Translations under genes and position numbers: made by a program
Shown here: positions 34,279-42,320 of the stretch, piece after piece
How the letters are laid out: each line of letters begins with the position of its first letter
Position numbering within the stretch: position 1 is the first letter of the stretch
The notes under the pieces: generated by a model
Seen by the model: only the letters and a program-made list of their open reading frames with translations
Told to the model about the DNA's origin: nothing
The model's database searches: none
NCBI GenBank assembly: GCA_021734865.1
Contig: JAIPIC010000007.1
Location: 1-47,164 of the forward strand
Direction of reading: 5' to 3'
DNA: 47,164 bases
Origin: Candidatus Woesearchaeota archaeon
GTDB lineage: Archaea; Nanobdellota; Nanobdellia; Woesearchaeales; JAIPIC01

Positions 34279-35073
34279 ATGGATAAATGTCCAGAATGCG
34301 GAAGCGTGAACCTAGCCTGCTTTTCAAAGCAGAATGAAATGTTCTGCAATAATTGTGGGCTTGTGATAGATGATACTCCAATAGATGACAATACCTTTGG
34401 AAGCACAACTGTCAGACATAGTCCTGCTGAGCCTTACATGTTAAGGGCTGGAACAAACAACAATAATGGAAAGATATTCAAGGACAGTTGGTTCTATTCA
34501 ACAAAAGAAAAGAACATCAATAAAGGTTTAAGCAGAATCAACTGGATCGTATCAAAATTGAATCTTCCAGAATATGCAACTAAAGAAGCAAAAAGAATAT
34601 TCAAGATGGCAATAGAAAGAGATCTATCTGTTGGAAGGGATAATGTCACATTAGCTTATGCTTCAGTATATGCCAGTTGCTTAATACACAGTATTCCAAA
34701 AACCCCATATGAGGTTGTTGCATTCACAAGTGTATGCAAAAACAAGATGATGAGGCATTATAGATTACTGAAAAAGAGACTTAACATAAATGCAAAACCA
34801 ATCGATCCAACAGACCTCATACCTAGGTTTGGCTCAAGATTGTATTTGAAAAATAAAACAATAACTCTTGCAATAGAGATAGCTATGAAAGTTAATCAGA
34901 ACAATCTTTTGAATGGAAAAAGTCCAGCCACAATTGGTGCAACATGTCTCTACATAGCTACAAGGCTAAATGATGATTACAGACCTCAAAGAGAAATCAC
35001 AAATGTAAGTGGGGTTCTTGAAGTTACAGTCAGAAAATGGAGCAAGATTGTTGCAGAAAATATATCAAGATAA
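34279..35073 (+). CDS. tfb: Transcription initiation factor IIB (TFB)
   Basis: The 264-residue protein has the TFIIB layout: an N-terminal zinc ribbon (CPECGSVNL then CNNCGLVI, ligands C-x2-C and C-x2-C), a linker (B-reader region, about 45-80), and two cyclin repeats (about 85-170, ARxKxxFxMA-like KRIFKMAIERDLSVGRDN; and 180-264, NLLNGKSPATIGATCLYIA). It should recruit RNA polymerase to TATA-TBP complexes. ATG 34279 is used because GGTGA lies 5 nt before it. At 264 residues it is shorter than typical TFB (about 300). It sits with the transfer genes and may be an additional TFB that favours element promoters. Confidence 0.88.
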   Translation: MDKCPECGSVNLACFSKQNEMFCNNCGLVIDDTPIDDNTFGSTTVRHSPAEPYMLRAGTNNNNGKIFKDSWFYSTKEKNINKGLSRINWIVSKLNLPEYATKEAKRIFKMAIERDLSVGRDNVTLAYASVYASCLIHSIPKTPYEVVAFTSVCKNKMMRHYRLLKKRLNINAKPIDPTDLIPRFGSRLYLKNKTITLAIEIAMKVNQNNLLNGKSPATIGATCLYIATRLNDDYRPQREITNVSGVLEVTVRKWSKIVAENISR

Positions 35074-35096
35074 AAATATGAAGAATAAAAGAAAAT

Positions 35097-36626
35097 CTAT
35101 ACTAGGGCTTCCATATCTGTCTCTACATTAGTTATCCCTTTGATCCCGAATTTATCAACCAAGACTTTCAAGACCTCAGGTGATACAAAAGCAGGAAGTT
35201 TCGGTCCGAGATGGATATTCTTGACACCTAACGACAGCAATGCTAAAAGTACAAGGACTGCCTTTTGTTCATACCATGCAATGTTGTACGAGACTGGAAG
35301 CTTGTTGATATCATCAAGTTCGAATGCCTCAGCAAGTTTCTGAGCAATCACAATCAGACTATAACTGTCATTGCATTGCCCTGCATCAAGGACTCTAGGG
35401 ATACCTCCGATATCACCCAAAGGCAATTTATTATACCTATATTTAGCACATCCTGCAGTAAGGATTATAGTATCTTTAGGCAGGGCTTCTGCGAATTGAG
35501 TATAGTATTCTCTTTCCTTATGCCTGCCATCACAACCAGCCATGACAATGAATTTCTTGATTGTACCAGATTTCACTGCTTCAACCACCTTGTCAGCAAC
35601 AGAAAGGACAGAATTGTGTGCAAATCCTCCCATGATATTTCCTTCTTCCAATTGTTCAGGAGGATTGCATGATTTTGCATGTTCAATCAATGCAGAGAAA
35701 TCTTTTTGTTTATTCTCATCACGATCAGGTATGTGTTTGAGTCCTTCAAAACCGACTAGCCCTGTTGTATATACTCTGTCTTTATACGAATCTTTTGGAG
35801 GGACAAGACAATTGGTTGTCATGAGAATAACACCGTTGAATCTTTCAAACTCTTCTTTCTGTTTCCACCATGAACCGCCGTAGTTCCCTACAAGATTGTC
35901 ATATTTCTTGAAAGCAGGATATGAATTTGCTGGAAGCATCTCTCCATGAGTATATATATCAACACCTGTTCCTTTGGTCTGCTCCAATAATTCATGCATA
36001 TCCTTAAGGTCATGTCCGCTTATAAGAATTCCAGGATTGTTCCTGACTCCTATATTTACTTTTGTAGGTTCAGGATTCCCATAGGTTTCAGTATTTGCCT
36101 TGTCAAGAAGTGCCATAGTCTTGACACCAAATTCTCCTACTTTCAATACCATAGCAGTCAGTTCTTCAGCAGATTTCTGTTCCGTAGTAGTGATCAGTAA
36201 TTTTCTGACAAAGCTGAAAATCTCATCATCTTTATATCCAAGGACATATGCATGATCAAGGTACGCACATAATCCTTTCAGACCATAGATTATGGTCTCT
36301 TTCAGTGACTTCAGATCGACATTCTCTTCCTTTTGTACTCCTGCGTTTGAGTAGATATCTTCATCTGTTATCTCGATGAATTTTTTCCCTTCTGTGATTC
36401 TGTTATTGAAGTACTCAAGATCGAAATTGACATTTGTGATTGTAGAGAACATTGATCTCATGATGAATACGCTTTCCTCTTCGGTATTGCTTCCCTTTTT
36501 TGCGATCTGTTTGCATAGGTATATCAGCCTGTCCTGAGCATCAGCTACAGCACCTTTCTTTCCGCACATCCCAGCATTGGTACATCCAGAACCATTCATT
36601 GTTTCTTCGCATTGATAACAAAACAT
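35097..36626 (-). CDS. hcp: Hybrid cluster protein / hydroxylamine reductase
   Basis: The protein starts [15 protein letters not shown] with C-x2-C-x8-C-x5-C, the [4Fe-4S] spacing of Hcp from strict anaerobes. Hybrid cluster ligands are visible in order: [10 protein letters not shown] (His), YTHGEMLPA (Glu), TTNCLVPP (Cys), [10 protein letters not shown] and [15 protein letters not shown] (Cys), [12 protein letters not shown] (Cys). Hcp reduces nitric oxide (and hydroxylamine in vitro) and protects against nitrosative stress; some forms act as S-nitrosylase. ATG 36626 is preferred to one 18 bp upstream because the family begins MFC. The ferredoxin gene ends one base before it, supplying an electron donor. 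It is the last gene of the leftward operon. Confidence 0.93.
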   Translation of the reverse strand: MFCYQCEETMNGSGCTNAGMCGKKGAVADAQDRLIYLCKQIAKKGSNTEEESVFIMRSMFSTITNVNFDLEYFNNRITEGKKFIEITDEDIYSNAGVQKEENVDLKSLKETIIYGLKGLCAYLDHAYVLGYKDDEIFSFVRKLLITTTEQKSAEELTAMVLKVGEFGVKTMALLDKANTETYGNPEPTKVNIGVRNNPGILISGHDLKDMHELLEQTKGTGVDIYTHGEMLPANSYPAFKKYDNLVGNYGGSWWKQKEEFERFNGVILMTTNCLVPPKDSYKDRVYTTGLVGFEGLKHIPDRDENKQKDFSALIEHAKSCNPPEQLEEGNIMGGFAHNSVLSVADKVVEAVKSGTIKKFIVMAGCDGRHKEREYYTQFAEALPKDTIILTAGCAKYRYNKLPLGDIGGIPRVLDAGQCNDSYSLIVIAQKLAEAFELDDINKLPVSYNIAWYEQKAVLVLLALLSLGVKNIHLGPKLPAFVSPEVLKVLVDKFGIKGITNVETDMEALV

Positions 36627-36627
36627 C

Positions 36628-36819
36628 TTATATCTCCTCCACACTTATTGCACTTACAGGACAGCCGTCAGATGCTTCCTGATTGCATCCTATCTCATCC
36701 ACTTCTGAATTGACAGGGCTTGATTTCCCATCTGTCAGCTTGAAATTGTCACAGTTCTGCTCACATGCTCCGCATCCAATGCACAGATTATGATTGACTG
36801 ATATCTTAAATTTTACCAT
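36628..36819 (-). CDS. Ferredoxin, single [4Fe-4S] type
   Basis: The 63-residue protein has [12 protein letters not shown] near the N-terminus (C-x2-C-x2-C; a fourth Cys follows in EQNC) and GCPVSAISV near the C-terminus, the typical CP ligand. This is a single-cluster ferredoxin of the type with a second, degenerate half. It follows a GAGGTGA ribosome site and ends one base before hcp, so it is very likely the electron carrier to Hcp. Confidence 0.9.
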   Translation of the reverse strand: MVKFKISVNHNLCIGCGACEQNCDNFKLTDGKSSPVNSEVDEIGCNQEASDGCPVSAISVEEI

Positions 36820-36871
36820 AATTTCACCTCTTTATATTGAAATTTACTTATTTTATTAAAATGTTGTTTCA

Positions 36872-37084
36872 TTAAAGCATAACTTTCAACTTATTTCTGT
36901 TCATGATTATCCTGATAAGCACCACTATGATCATGACAGTCCCGAAGATGACATGAAGATGGGTGATCAATGGAAATTTAGGCTCGACACCCCTTAGATA
37001 ATTTATCAGCAAGGGGATAGTTGTCAGTGCTGTACCCATGAATGAGATTATAGTAATCCATAACAATGATTTATGTAATTTCAT
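36872..37084 (-). CDS. 70-residue two-helix membrane protein
   Basis: Two transmembrane helices are clear (about 7-27 and 45-62), with KFPLITHLHVIFGTVMIIVV between and within; the histidines at about 42-44 (THLH) lie at the start of helix two, where small cytochrome-b-like proteins hold heme. The start overlaps the stop of the HTH gene by 4 bp. A role in electron transfer to ferredoxin/Hcp is possible but not shown. The 52 bp before the ferredoxin gene contain an AT-rich stretch and a ribosome site only. Confidence 0.55.
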   Translation of the reverse strand: MKLHKSLLWITIISFMGTALTTIPLLINYLRGVEPKFPLITHLHVIFGTVMIIVVLIRIIMNRNKLKVML

Positions 37085-37698
37085 TTTTCACCTCTCCAGT
37101 TAAGGATATTATTGACTGCTTTGTTTTCAACAGACCTTAATGTCTGGCTTAAAGTTGCTTTAGATATTTTAAACAGTTTTGCAAGTTCTGTAAGTGTCAC
37201 TTCCCGAGGATATTTAAAATAACCTAAACTTTGTGCTCGGGATACTATCTCTTCCTGTCTTTCAGTCAATTCAACTTTTGGCTTGTATGAATCGCTAATC
37301 TGTAATACTCTGCATTCAGGCAGGGCATTCTTAAGATCAAGCAATTGTTTTTCGTTTATGAGGAATTCAATCTTATGCTTCCCATTCTTCAGGATTGTTG
37401 GATATATCAATGTCATGTTCTTTTGTTCAAGATTTGTAAGAAGTCTTGATTTCATATGGTGCATGATGATGTTTCCTATCCTGTCTATTGCAATTATGGA
37501 TTTATGTTTCTTCAAGAATAAGAAGAATTCTTCTTTCCATTCTTTGCTTGTGATATAGATTATCCGTTCATCTTTTTTCATCCAATGCCCATTGGTTATA
37601 TTAAAAGAGGTCTCAGGATATTTCCTGCTTAAATCTGCGATAGGCACACCTTTTGGTAATTCTGCCTCAATTACTATATGTTTGATCTTTGTGTTCAT
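37081..37698 (-). CDS. HTH_10 (Bat-like) transcription regulator
   Basis: The 205-residue protein has a C-terminal HTH_10 domain: LTERQEEIVSRAQSLGYFKY-P-R-E-V-T-L-TELAKLFKISKATLSQTLR (about 143-195). The family pattern is L-T-x-R-Q-x-E-x-L-x3-A-x-x-x-G-Y-f-x-x-P-R-x-x, followed by helix-turn-helix. The first 140 residues form a predicted sensory domain with alternating strands, unlike a GAF or PAS consensus I could confirm. Such archaeal regulators often respond to redox or oxygen. It lies in the Hcp/exporter operon and probably regulates it through the inverted repeat at 40793-40839; this link is inference. Confidence 0.8.
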   Translation of the reverse strand: MNTKIKHIVIEAELPKGVPIADLSRKYPETSFNITNGHWMKKDERIIYITSKEWKEEFFLFLKKHKSIIAIDRIGNIIMHHMKSRLLTNLEQKNMTLIYPTILKNGKHKIEFLINEKQLLDLKNALPECRVLQISDSYKPKVELTERQEEIVSRAQSLGYFKYPREVTLTELAKLFKISKATLSQTLRSVENKAVNNILNWRGEK

Positions 37699-38384
37699 TT
37701 TTTATTTTTATCGAGCAATCCATCTTTTACCCAAATTATCCTGTCAGCCTTCTTTCCTTCTTCAAGTTCATGAGTGACCATTACTATTGTCTGTCCGATC
37801 TCTTTATTAAGCTGTCTAAAAAGCCTGACAGTATCTTCTGATGAATCTGAATCGAGATTGGCTGTTGGTTCATCAGCAAACAGAATTTTTGGCTTGTTTA
37901 CCAGAGCTCTTGCAATGCTTACTCTTTGCTGTTGCCCACCTGAAAGTTCTGAAGGATAATGATGAATCCTGTCTCCTAAACCAACTTTATCAAGTATATC
38001 GGTTGCATTCTTTTTATATTCTTCTGAATTCTGTCCTCTTGCCATCGGTGTTATGTAAACATTTTCAAGTGCAGTCAGTTCAGGTATCAAGTTATATGAC
38101 TGGAATACATATCCTAGTTTTTCAAGCCTGAATCTTGTCCTTTCTGAATCTGAAAGATGCACGACATCCTCACCATCTATAGTGATCTCACCCTTGGTTG
38201 GTATATCTAGCAAGCCTAATTGATGAAGCAATGTGCTTTTTCCACTTCCGCTCGGACCCATTATCGCTACAAACTCTCCTTCGTTTATCTGCACACTAAT
38301 GTCTTTTAGGGCATAGGTCTTGATCATACCATTAGTATAGACTCTTTCAATGTTTCTTGTATTGATGATTATCTTTTTTGCCAT
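37695..38384 (-). CDS. ABC transporter ATPase, LolD/MacB type
   Basis: The 229-residue ATPase has Walker A GPSGSGKSTLLHQLGLLD, Q-loop GYVFQSYNLIPELTALEN, signature LSGGQQQRVSIARAL, Walker B ILFADEPTANLDS and switch His MVTHE. The LLD-x4-G and N-L-I-P-x-L-T-A-x-E-N stretches are those of the LolD/MacB family. ATG 38384 follows immediately on the permease stop (TAATATG); the longer upstream frame is inside the permease. With the permease and the CARDB protein it forms an exporter or membrane-remodelling system. The stop overlaps the regulator gene by 4 bp. Confidence 0.93.
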   Translation of the reverse strand: MAKKIIINTRNIERVYTNGMIKTYALKDISVQINEGEFVAIMGPSGSGKSTLLHQLGLLDIPTKGEITIDGEDVVHLSDSERTRFRLEKLGYVFQSYNLIPELTALENVYITPMARGQNSEEYKKNATDILDKVGLGDRIHHYPSELSGGQQQRVSIARALVNKPKILFADEPTANLDSDSSEDTVRLFRQLNKEIGQTIVMVTHELEEGKKADRIIWVKDGLLDKNKK

Positions 38385-38385
38385 A

Positions 38386-39585
38386 TTATCCACCAAATAT
38401 TGCTTCCAGTATGTTATCATCTGCTGCTTTTTTTGAAGGGAAAAAACCTGCAATTATTGAAGCGAAGATCAGTGTTGCAGAGGTTGTGATCAACCTATCA
38501 AATGTCAATATAGGGACAACATCTCCTATGGGCATGGACAATGGATGCATTGTCAACAATGCTAAAAGCCCCTGCATAACAATATTTCCAAGGACAACAC
38601 CCACAACTCCATAGATCAGTGACTGAAGGACATATGAGCCAAGAATTATTTCCTTTTTTATTCCGACAGCTTTCAATATCCCTATCTGTTTCCTTTTATT
38701 GGTTACGTTGATGAATATGATGATATAGATTGTTGCAAAAGCTGTCAATAATCCTATGAATCCTGTGATCTTATTGGTGATCTGTAGACTGCCGACAAAC
38801 TGTTTGACAGCACCCATTTTTGTCTGCCAGGGATTGATCTGCTCACTAACACCAAGATCGATTATCTTCTGGGTGTAATATCCTTCGCTCCCCCTGTCTG
38901 GGAGTCGTATAAGGATCTTGCTTGCAATATCATCTTTTCCAAAGATTTTAGAATATTCATTAGTATTGATAAGTATCTTGTCATCACTGAATTTTGAGCC
39001 TGTCTTGAATATCCCTTTTACTTTGTAATCTCTTACCTCGCCATTGCTGAAGCTTAGCAAAAGAGTGTCTCCTACATTGACATCCAGCCTTTTTTGAGTA
39101 TCATCTTCCTTAGCATATGATTCTATCAAGTCTGCTCCTATCAATAACTCATTAGTGTCTTTTGATGAAAGATATTCTCCGAGGAGGATATTCTCATGAA
39201 AATTTGATACTTTAAGCTCTTCATCTGCATCAATGAAGAATACTGGAATGCCCATCTCTGTATTCTTATATGTGGCAATCACGCTTGATTCAAGTCTGGG
39301 AGCAACACCGACAACTCCTGGAATCCTCTTGATATTTTTGACCAGCGTGTCAGAATTTGTGATGTATAGATCATCTTTTGTCGGTTCAATCATCAAATGT
39401 CCAGTCAGCCCTTCAATCATACCCTCTTCAAATTCGTATCCTAACCCATCTATTATCGCCGCAAAGAAGGTTATGGATAAGAAGCTCATAGCCATCACTG
39501 CAATAATCACGATGAATGTTGACTTGCTCTTGGCAATATTCTTGTATGCCAAAAAGCTGATGACTTTGAGATCTTGCTTGTTCAT
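38386..39585 (-). CDS. FtsX/MacB-type ABC permease
   Basis: The 399-residue protein has the MacB/FtsX layout: one transmembrane helix near the N-terminus (about 23-46, FIVIIAVMAMSFLSITFF), a large extracellular domain of about 210 residues (from about 47 to 260), and three C-terminal helices including FIGLLTAFATIYIIIFIN, RKQIGILKAVGIKKEIIL (the conserved coupling segment) and LIFASIIAGFFPSKKAA. ATG 39585 is chosen for GGTGGCAAGG just upstream. It works with the ATPase immediately downstream in the same operon. Confidence 0.9.
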   Translation of the reverse strand: MNKQDLKVISFLAYKNIAKSKSTFIVIIAVMAMSFLSITFFAAIIDGLGYEFEEGMIEGLTGHLMIEPTKDDLYITNSDTLVKNIKRIPGVVGVAPRLESSVIATYKNTEMGIPVFFIDADEELKVSNFHENILLGEYLSSKDTNELLIGADLIESYAKEDDTQKRLDVNVGDTLLLSFSNGEVRDYKVKGIFKTGSKFSDDKILINTNEYSKIFGKDDIASKILIRLPDRGSEGYYTQKIIDLGVSEQINPWQTKMGAVKQFVGSLQITNKITGFIGLLTAFATIYIIIFINVTNKRKQIGILKAVGIKKEIILGSYVLQSLIYGVVGVVLGNIVMQGLLALLTMHPLSMPIGDVVPILTFDRLITTSATLIFASIIAGFFPSKKAADDNILEAIFGG

Positions 39586-39595
39586 CCTTGCCACC

Positions 39596-40777
39596 TTATT
39601 TTTTATTCTTCTTACTCTTAAATACAAAATAAGCCACGATTCCAATAATCACTACAAGTACTGCGATTATTGAAAATATCTTATTGGCTGGCTTGCCAAC
39701 TTCTTTCTCTAAGGTAGTTTCAAAAACATGACTTCCAAAATCATCAGTATAGCTAATCTTTAATGTCGCTTTTTGCATGCCTATTGTTTCAGGCTTGGCA
39801 TCAAAATAGAAAGGAGCATCATCATCAGCTTTCAATTGTCCCACAAATGTCTTGTAATTTTTTCCTGATTCTGTAAGCAACTCTATTGTCACCTTTTCTG
39901 CATTTCCTGTCCCTGTATTCTCTAGTATCCCTTCCATGTGCACTTCATCTGCAAGAGTGGGATTTGTTGGTGTTATCTTTATGCTTTGTATGCCAACGTC
40001 TGCTTTTTCCAGTACATTCAACCCAATCTCAAATGTAGTCTCGTAAGCATTTCCTTGTTCGTCAAGATAAGATAATTTCATAGGAAACTTGTAGGTATCA
40101 GGAGCAAGAGTGCTTTTAATCATGAATTCAGATGTTAATGATGCATTACTTTCTGGAAATAGTTCATCCACAAGGTTTATGTTTGATCCTATCATAAGAA
40201 TATTATCAGACTGAGGGATTATCTTGATGTTCCTTGCAATACCTGTACCGATATTATCCAGTTTGAGTTCCAGATCAAAGGTCTCTCCAGAAGTCACACT
40301 TGTCTTGAGATCATTAGTATAAAGGACAATATCTGGTTTACCTACTATCTTGATATCTATCGTATCTGTAGGTTTGATTATTATATCACTTTCATATATC
40401 TCAAAAGTAAGAGGATAAAGACCTGATTTGGCATCAGCATCGACAGTTAGGTAATAGGTATTGTCCATTGAGCAACCAACACATAGATTTTTTGTCTTTT
40501 CTTCATCATCGCTGGTTGTCTTTAGATAAAATGGAAAATCATAATTAAGTTTGACTGAGACATCCTCTGCAGTCTCTCCTCCTTCATTGATAATCCTTAT
40601 CTTTACTGTAACATCCTGTCCTGGCTCAACTGGTTCAGGAGTGACCTCTTCCAATAATAGCTTTATATACGGCGAATCTGAACTATAGGTTGTTGTAGCT
40701 GATACAAAAGAAATGCTTGTTATCAACATCAAAATAAATAATGCAAACGGGAAAATTTGTTTAGTTTTTAGAGTCAT
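39596..40777 (-). CDS. CARDB/COG1361-type surface protein with C-terminal anchor
   Basis: The 393-residue protein has a signal peptide (about 1-27), then at least three beta-sandwich CARDB/NEW3-like repeats (EPVEPGQDVTVKIRIINEGG, then DLELKLDNIGTGIARNI, then IKITPTNPTLADEVHMEGIL), and a C-terminal transmembrane helix IFSIIAVLVVIIGIVAYFVF followed by basic residues. Such COG1361 proteins are archaeal cell-surface proteins and are often encoded with MacB-like permease/ATPase pairs. ATG 40777 has GAGGTGA 5 nt upstream. It is the first gene of the seven-gene leftward operon; two cysteines (LCVGCSM) lie in the first repeat linker. Confidence 0.82.
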   Translation of the reverse strand: MTLKTKQIFPFALFILMLITSISFVSATTTYSSDSPYIKLLLEEVTPEPVEPGQDVTVKIRIINEGGETAEDVSVKLNYDFPFYLKTTSDDEEKTKNLCVGCSMDNTYYLTVDADAKSGLYPLTFEIYESDIIIKPTDTIDIKIVGKPDIVLYTNDLKTSVTSGETFDLELKLDNIGTGIARNIKIIPQSDNILMIGSNINLVDELFPESNASLTSEFMIKSTLAPDTYKFPMKLSYLDEQGNAYETTFEIGLNVLEKADVGIQSIKITPTNPTLADEVHMEGILENTGTGNAEKVTIELLTESGKNYKTFVGQLKADDDAPFYFDAKPETIGMQKATLKISYTDDFGSHVFETTLEKEVGKPANKIFSIIAVLVVIIGIVAYFVFKSKKNKK

Positions 40778-40792
40778 TATAATCACCTCAAT

Positions 40793-40839
40793 ACCATGTT
40801 AGTATCTCTGGCTTATAAATAACCCATACCTAACATGGT
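40793..40839 (-). promoter_or_regulatory. Operator-like inverted repeat around TATA box
   Basis: ACCATGTTAG (40793-40802) and its perfect inverse CTAACATGGT (40830-40839) are 27 bp apart and flank ATTTATAA on the minus strand (40813-40820), about 35-40 bp before the first gene of the Hcp/exporter operon. Binding to both arms would block the TATA box and the transcription start. Confidence 0.7.
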
Positions 40840-40878
40840 TCTTAAGAGCTTTCAAAAAACTCCTTTGAAGAAACTGTA

Positions 40879-41073
40879 TCAAGGCATAATCAAATCTCTG
40901 AAATACTCTTCTTTCTCAGGCTCATCCCTTATCAATTTCTCTAGTATCGCCAATCTGATATAAGTAGATGCAGGCATAACCTCTCCACATTTCTTATTGA
41001 GTTCTTTCCAGAGCTTATTTGGACAATGAAAGCTCCTTCTCTCTCCACGCAGATCCTCATAATTGTCACTCAT
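40879..41073 (-). CDS. Small RHH/MobC-like protein
   Basis: The 64-residue protein (start ATG 41073, overlapping the previous stop as ATGAGTGA) contains RRSFHCPNKLWKELNKKCG-x6-STYIRLAILEKLI, a basic strand followed by two helices in the form of ribbon-helix-helix proteins (MobC/relaxosome type). No relaxase is in the window. It is coupled to the RHH gene upstream; the two could bind DNA as a heteromer at the GGTACAA repeats beyond their promoter. Confidence 0.6.
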   Translation of the reverse strand: MSDNYEDLRGERRSFHCPNKLWKELNKKCGEVMPASTYIRLAILEKLIRDEPEKEEYFRDLIMP

Positions 41074-41248
41074 CTTCAACTACCTTCTCATATATCTTGT
41101 TGATCTTCTCTTCGATTGGCATGCTCATGAATAATGTAAATCTAACATAATCAGACATCTTAGTAAAACCAAATGCCCGTGATTTTGATTGCAGGACTTT
41201 CTTCTGTTCTTCATTAATCCTGACAAATAATATGTTTTTCTTTACCAT
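41066..41248 (-). CDS. Ribbon-helix-helix DNA-binding protein
   Basis: The 60-residue protein starts KKNILFVRINEEQKKVLQSK, a beta strand with alternating residues followed by helix one, and continues GFTKMSDYVRFTLFM, the second RHH helix. It is a CopG/MobC-type DNA-binding protein. It is preceded by a promoter of the TATGGCGACC type and three GGTACAA repeats about 60-90 bp upstream, plausible binding sites for this protein. The second RHH-like gene overlaps its end. Confidence 0.7.
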   Translation of the reverse strand: MVKKNILFVRINEEQKKVLQSKSRAFGFTKMSDYVRFTLFMSMPIEEKINKIYEKVVEDE

Positions 41249-41260
41249 ACAAACCTAAAG

Positions 41261-41282
41261 GTCGCCATACTTAATATAGACT
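41261..41282 (-). promoter_or_regulatory. Promoter of the RHH pair (TATGGCGACC type)
   Basis: On the minus strand, GTCTATATTAAG followed by TATGGCGACCTTTAG and TTTGTATG (start codon of the RHH gene) matches leader copy 1 (ATGGCAACCTTTAG then CTTGTATG) nearly base for base. The TATA-like CTATATTA falls where expected. Confidence 0.5.
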
Positions 41283-41308
41283 TAGGTAACAAATTTGTCC
41301 ACAAAAAA

Positions 41309-41340
41309 GGGTACAAAAAAAGGTACAAATTTGGGTACAA
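41309..41340. repeat. Three GGTACAA iteron-like repeats
   Basis: GGTACAA occurs at 41309-41315, 41322-41328 and 41334-41340, at 12-13-bp spacing, between the divergent promoters of the RHH pair and the repeat element. The regular spacing close to one helical turn suggests operators or protein-binding iterons. Confidence 0.55.
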
Positions 41341-41380
41341 TTTTCAAAATGGCGAGAAAACCCGTTTAAGAGGGACAATA

Positions 41381-41535
41381 TATATAAATGAATGCGACTA
41401 TTTTAATACTATGGCAACCAGAATCGGCGTTTCTCGCCACTAGGTTAGCCAGATCCAAGGTATCAACAACCAAAGAAACTGCTTTTACCGTCGAGAAAGG
41501 ATGCAGGTGAAAAGACGTCCTTCAGCGATTAAGAG
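41381..41535 (+). repeat. Repeat element, copy B, left conserved end
   Basis: A TATA box (ATATATAAA, about 41389-41397) precedes TACTATGGCAACC and a 125-bp stretch similar to copy A at 158-282: CCGTCGAGA, GGATGCAGGTG and ACGTCCTTCAGCGATTAAG align with CGTCGAGGA, TTACGGGTGG and ACGTCCTTCAAGCATTAAC. No ORF of note is present. It leads straight into the long inverted repeat around the toxin-antitoxin genes. Confidence 0.5.
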
Positions 41536-41712
41536 GAAAATTTGGTCGCTTACGCTAAATCGCCAAGCGATTTACCAAATTTCCCAAAATTCGATTTTCA
41601 ACTCTGAAAAATTCTCATCTCTGTTCCGTTCGCTCGCCAGCTCTCAAAAATCCTCCAGCTCTATAAAGCGGAGGCTGTCCTAAAAAAACTTTAGTCAGAA
41701 CCCCAGAAAATC
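41525..41712. repeat. Left arm of long inverted repeat around RelE pair
   Basis: Blocks in order: GCGATTAAGAG (41525), CGATTTTC (41592), GAAAAATTCTC (41606), CAAAAATCCTCC (41645), GCGGAGGCTGTCC (41668) and AGAACCCCAGAAAATC (41697-41712). Each recurs as its exact reverse complement, in mirrored order, at 42321-42444. The arm overlaps the stop codon of the toxin gene. Confidence 0.8.
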
Positions 41713-41966
41713 TAGTATGCTTTATCGTGATGTTTTACATAATGTACAGTGATTAAATCACCTTCAATAGCAAAAACTATAACAAAAGGATCAAGATGTG
41801 CTGCTCGATTTCCTTTCAAAATATTTCTAAGAGGTTTATAATGCTCTGGATTTACTCTCAACTCTTTAAGTTTCTTGCCCAGTCTTTGAAACAGAACTTT
41901 ATCCTTTTTCTTGAGCTTTTTTAACTGCTTCTCAAAAAAAGGGGTAAACTTAATTCTGTATTCCAT
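41712..41966 (-). CDS. RelE/YafQ-like toxin
   Basis: The 84-residue protein fits the RelE/ParE superfamily: MEYRIKFTPFFEKQLKKLKK (strand then basic helix), then RLGKKLKELRVNPEHYKPLR, GNRAAHLDPFVIVFAIEGD (in place of the usual R-x(n)-Y-R-V-V-Y strands) and LITVHYVKHHDKAY. The C-terminal HHDKAY ending is like YafQ/RelE toxins with a catalytic histidine and tyrosine. It should cut mRNA at the ribosome. It starts in a 1-bp overlap with the antitoxin gene. The stop codon is inside the left arm of the inverted repeat, so gene and repeat are tightly joined. Confidence 0.82.
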   Translation of the reverse strand: MEYRIKFTPFFEKQLKKLKKKDKVLFQRLGKKLKELRVNPEHYKPLRNILKGNRAAHLDPFVIVFAIEGDLITVHYVKHHDKAY

Positions 41967-42253
41967 TATAAATCCTCAAAATATTTATCCATATCTTTAT
42001 CAGACTTTAGAACCTTTCCTTTCCCGGATTCTGCTTCTATCATACTTTGCTTTACACCAGCAACTAACTCTTTATCTTCATAAATAGCTCTTTCATCAAA
42101 TTCTCTCATCACTGGTTGTAATTCTTTGAACTCTCCCCTAATGCCACTTCTAACTAAATCGCTAAAATTAGAGAATAATCCATTCTGTATCAAAGTCATA
42201 CCTTCCTTGTAAAGGTTCTTTGGTAAAGAGATTGTTACTTTCTTAAATTCCAT
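41966..42253 (-). CDS. RHH antitoxin of the RelE-like pair
   Basis: The 95-residue protein starts MEFKKVTISLPKNLYKEGMT followed by GLFSNFSDLVRSGIRGEF, a clear ribbon-helix-helix fold (strand K-V-T-I-S-L-P, helix, S-x-F-S-D-L-V-R-x-G-I). The C-terminal half (about 50-95) is acidic and likely disordered until it binds the toxin. The antitoxin precedes the toxin as usual, with adjoining stop and start. It should repress its own promoter, which lies at 42254-42300 (TATATATAAG-like on the minus strand). Confidence 0.8.
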   Translation of the reverse strand: MEFKKVTISLPKNLYKEGMTLIQNGLFSNFSDLVRSGIRGEFKELQPVMREFDERAIYEDKELVAGVKQSMIEAESGKGKVLKSDKDMDKYFEDL

Positions 42254-42320
42254 TTATACCACCTTGATACGACTTAAAGTAGTACTTATATATAAATCTT
42301 CCGCTTCTGTAATGTGATAG

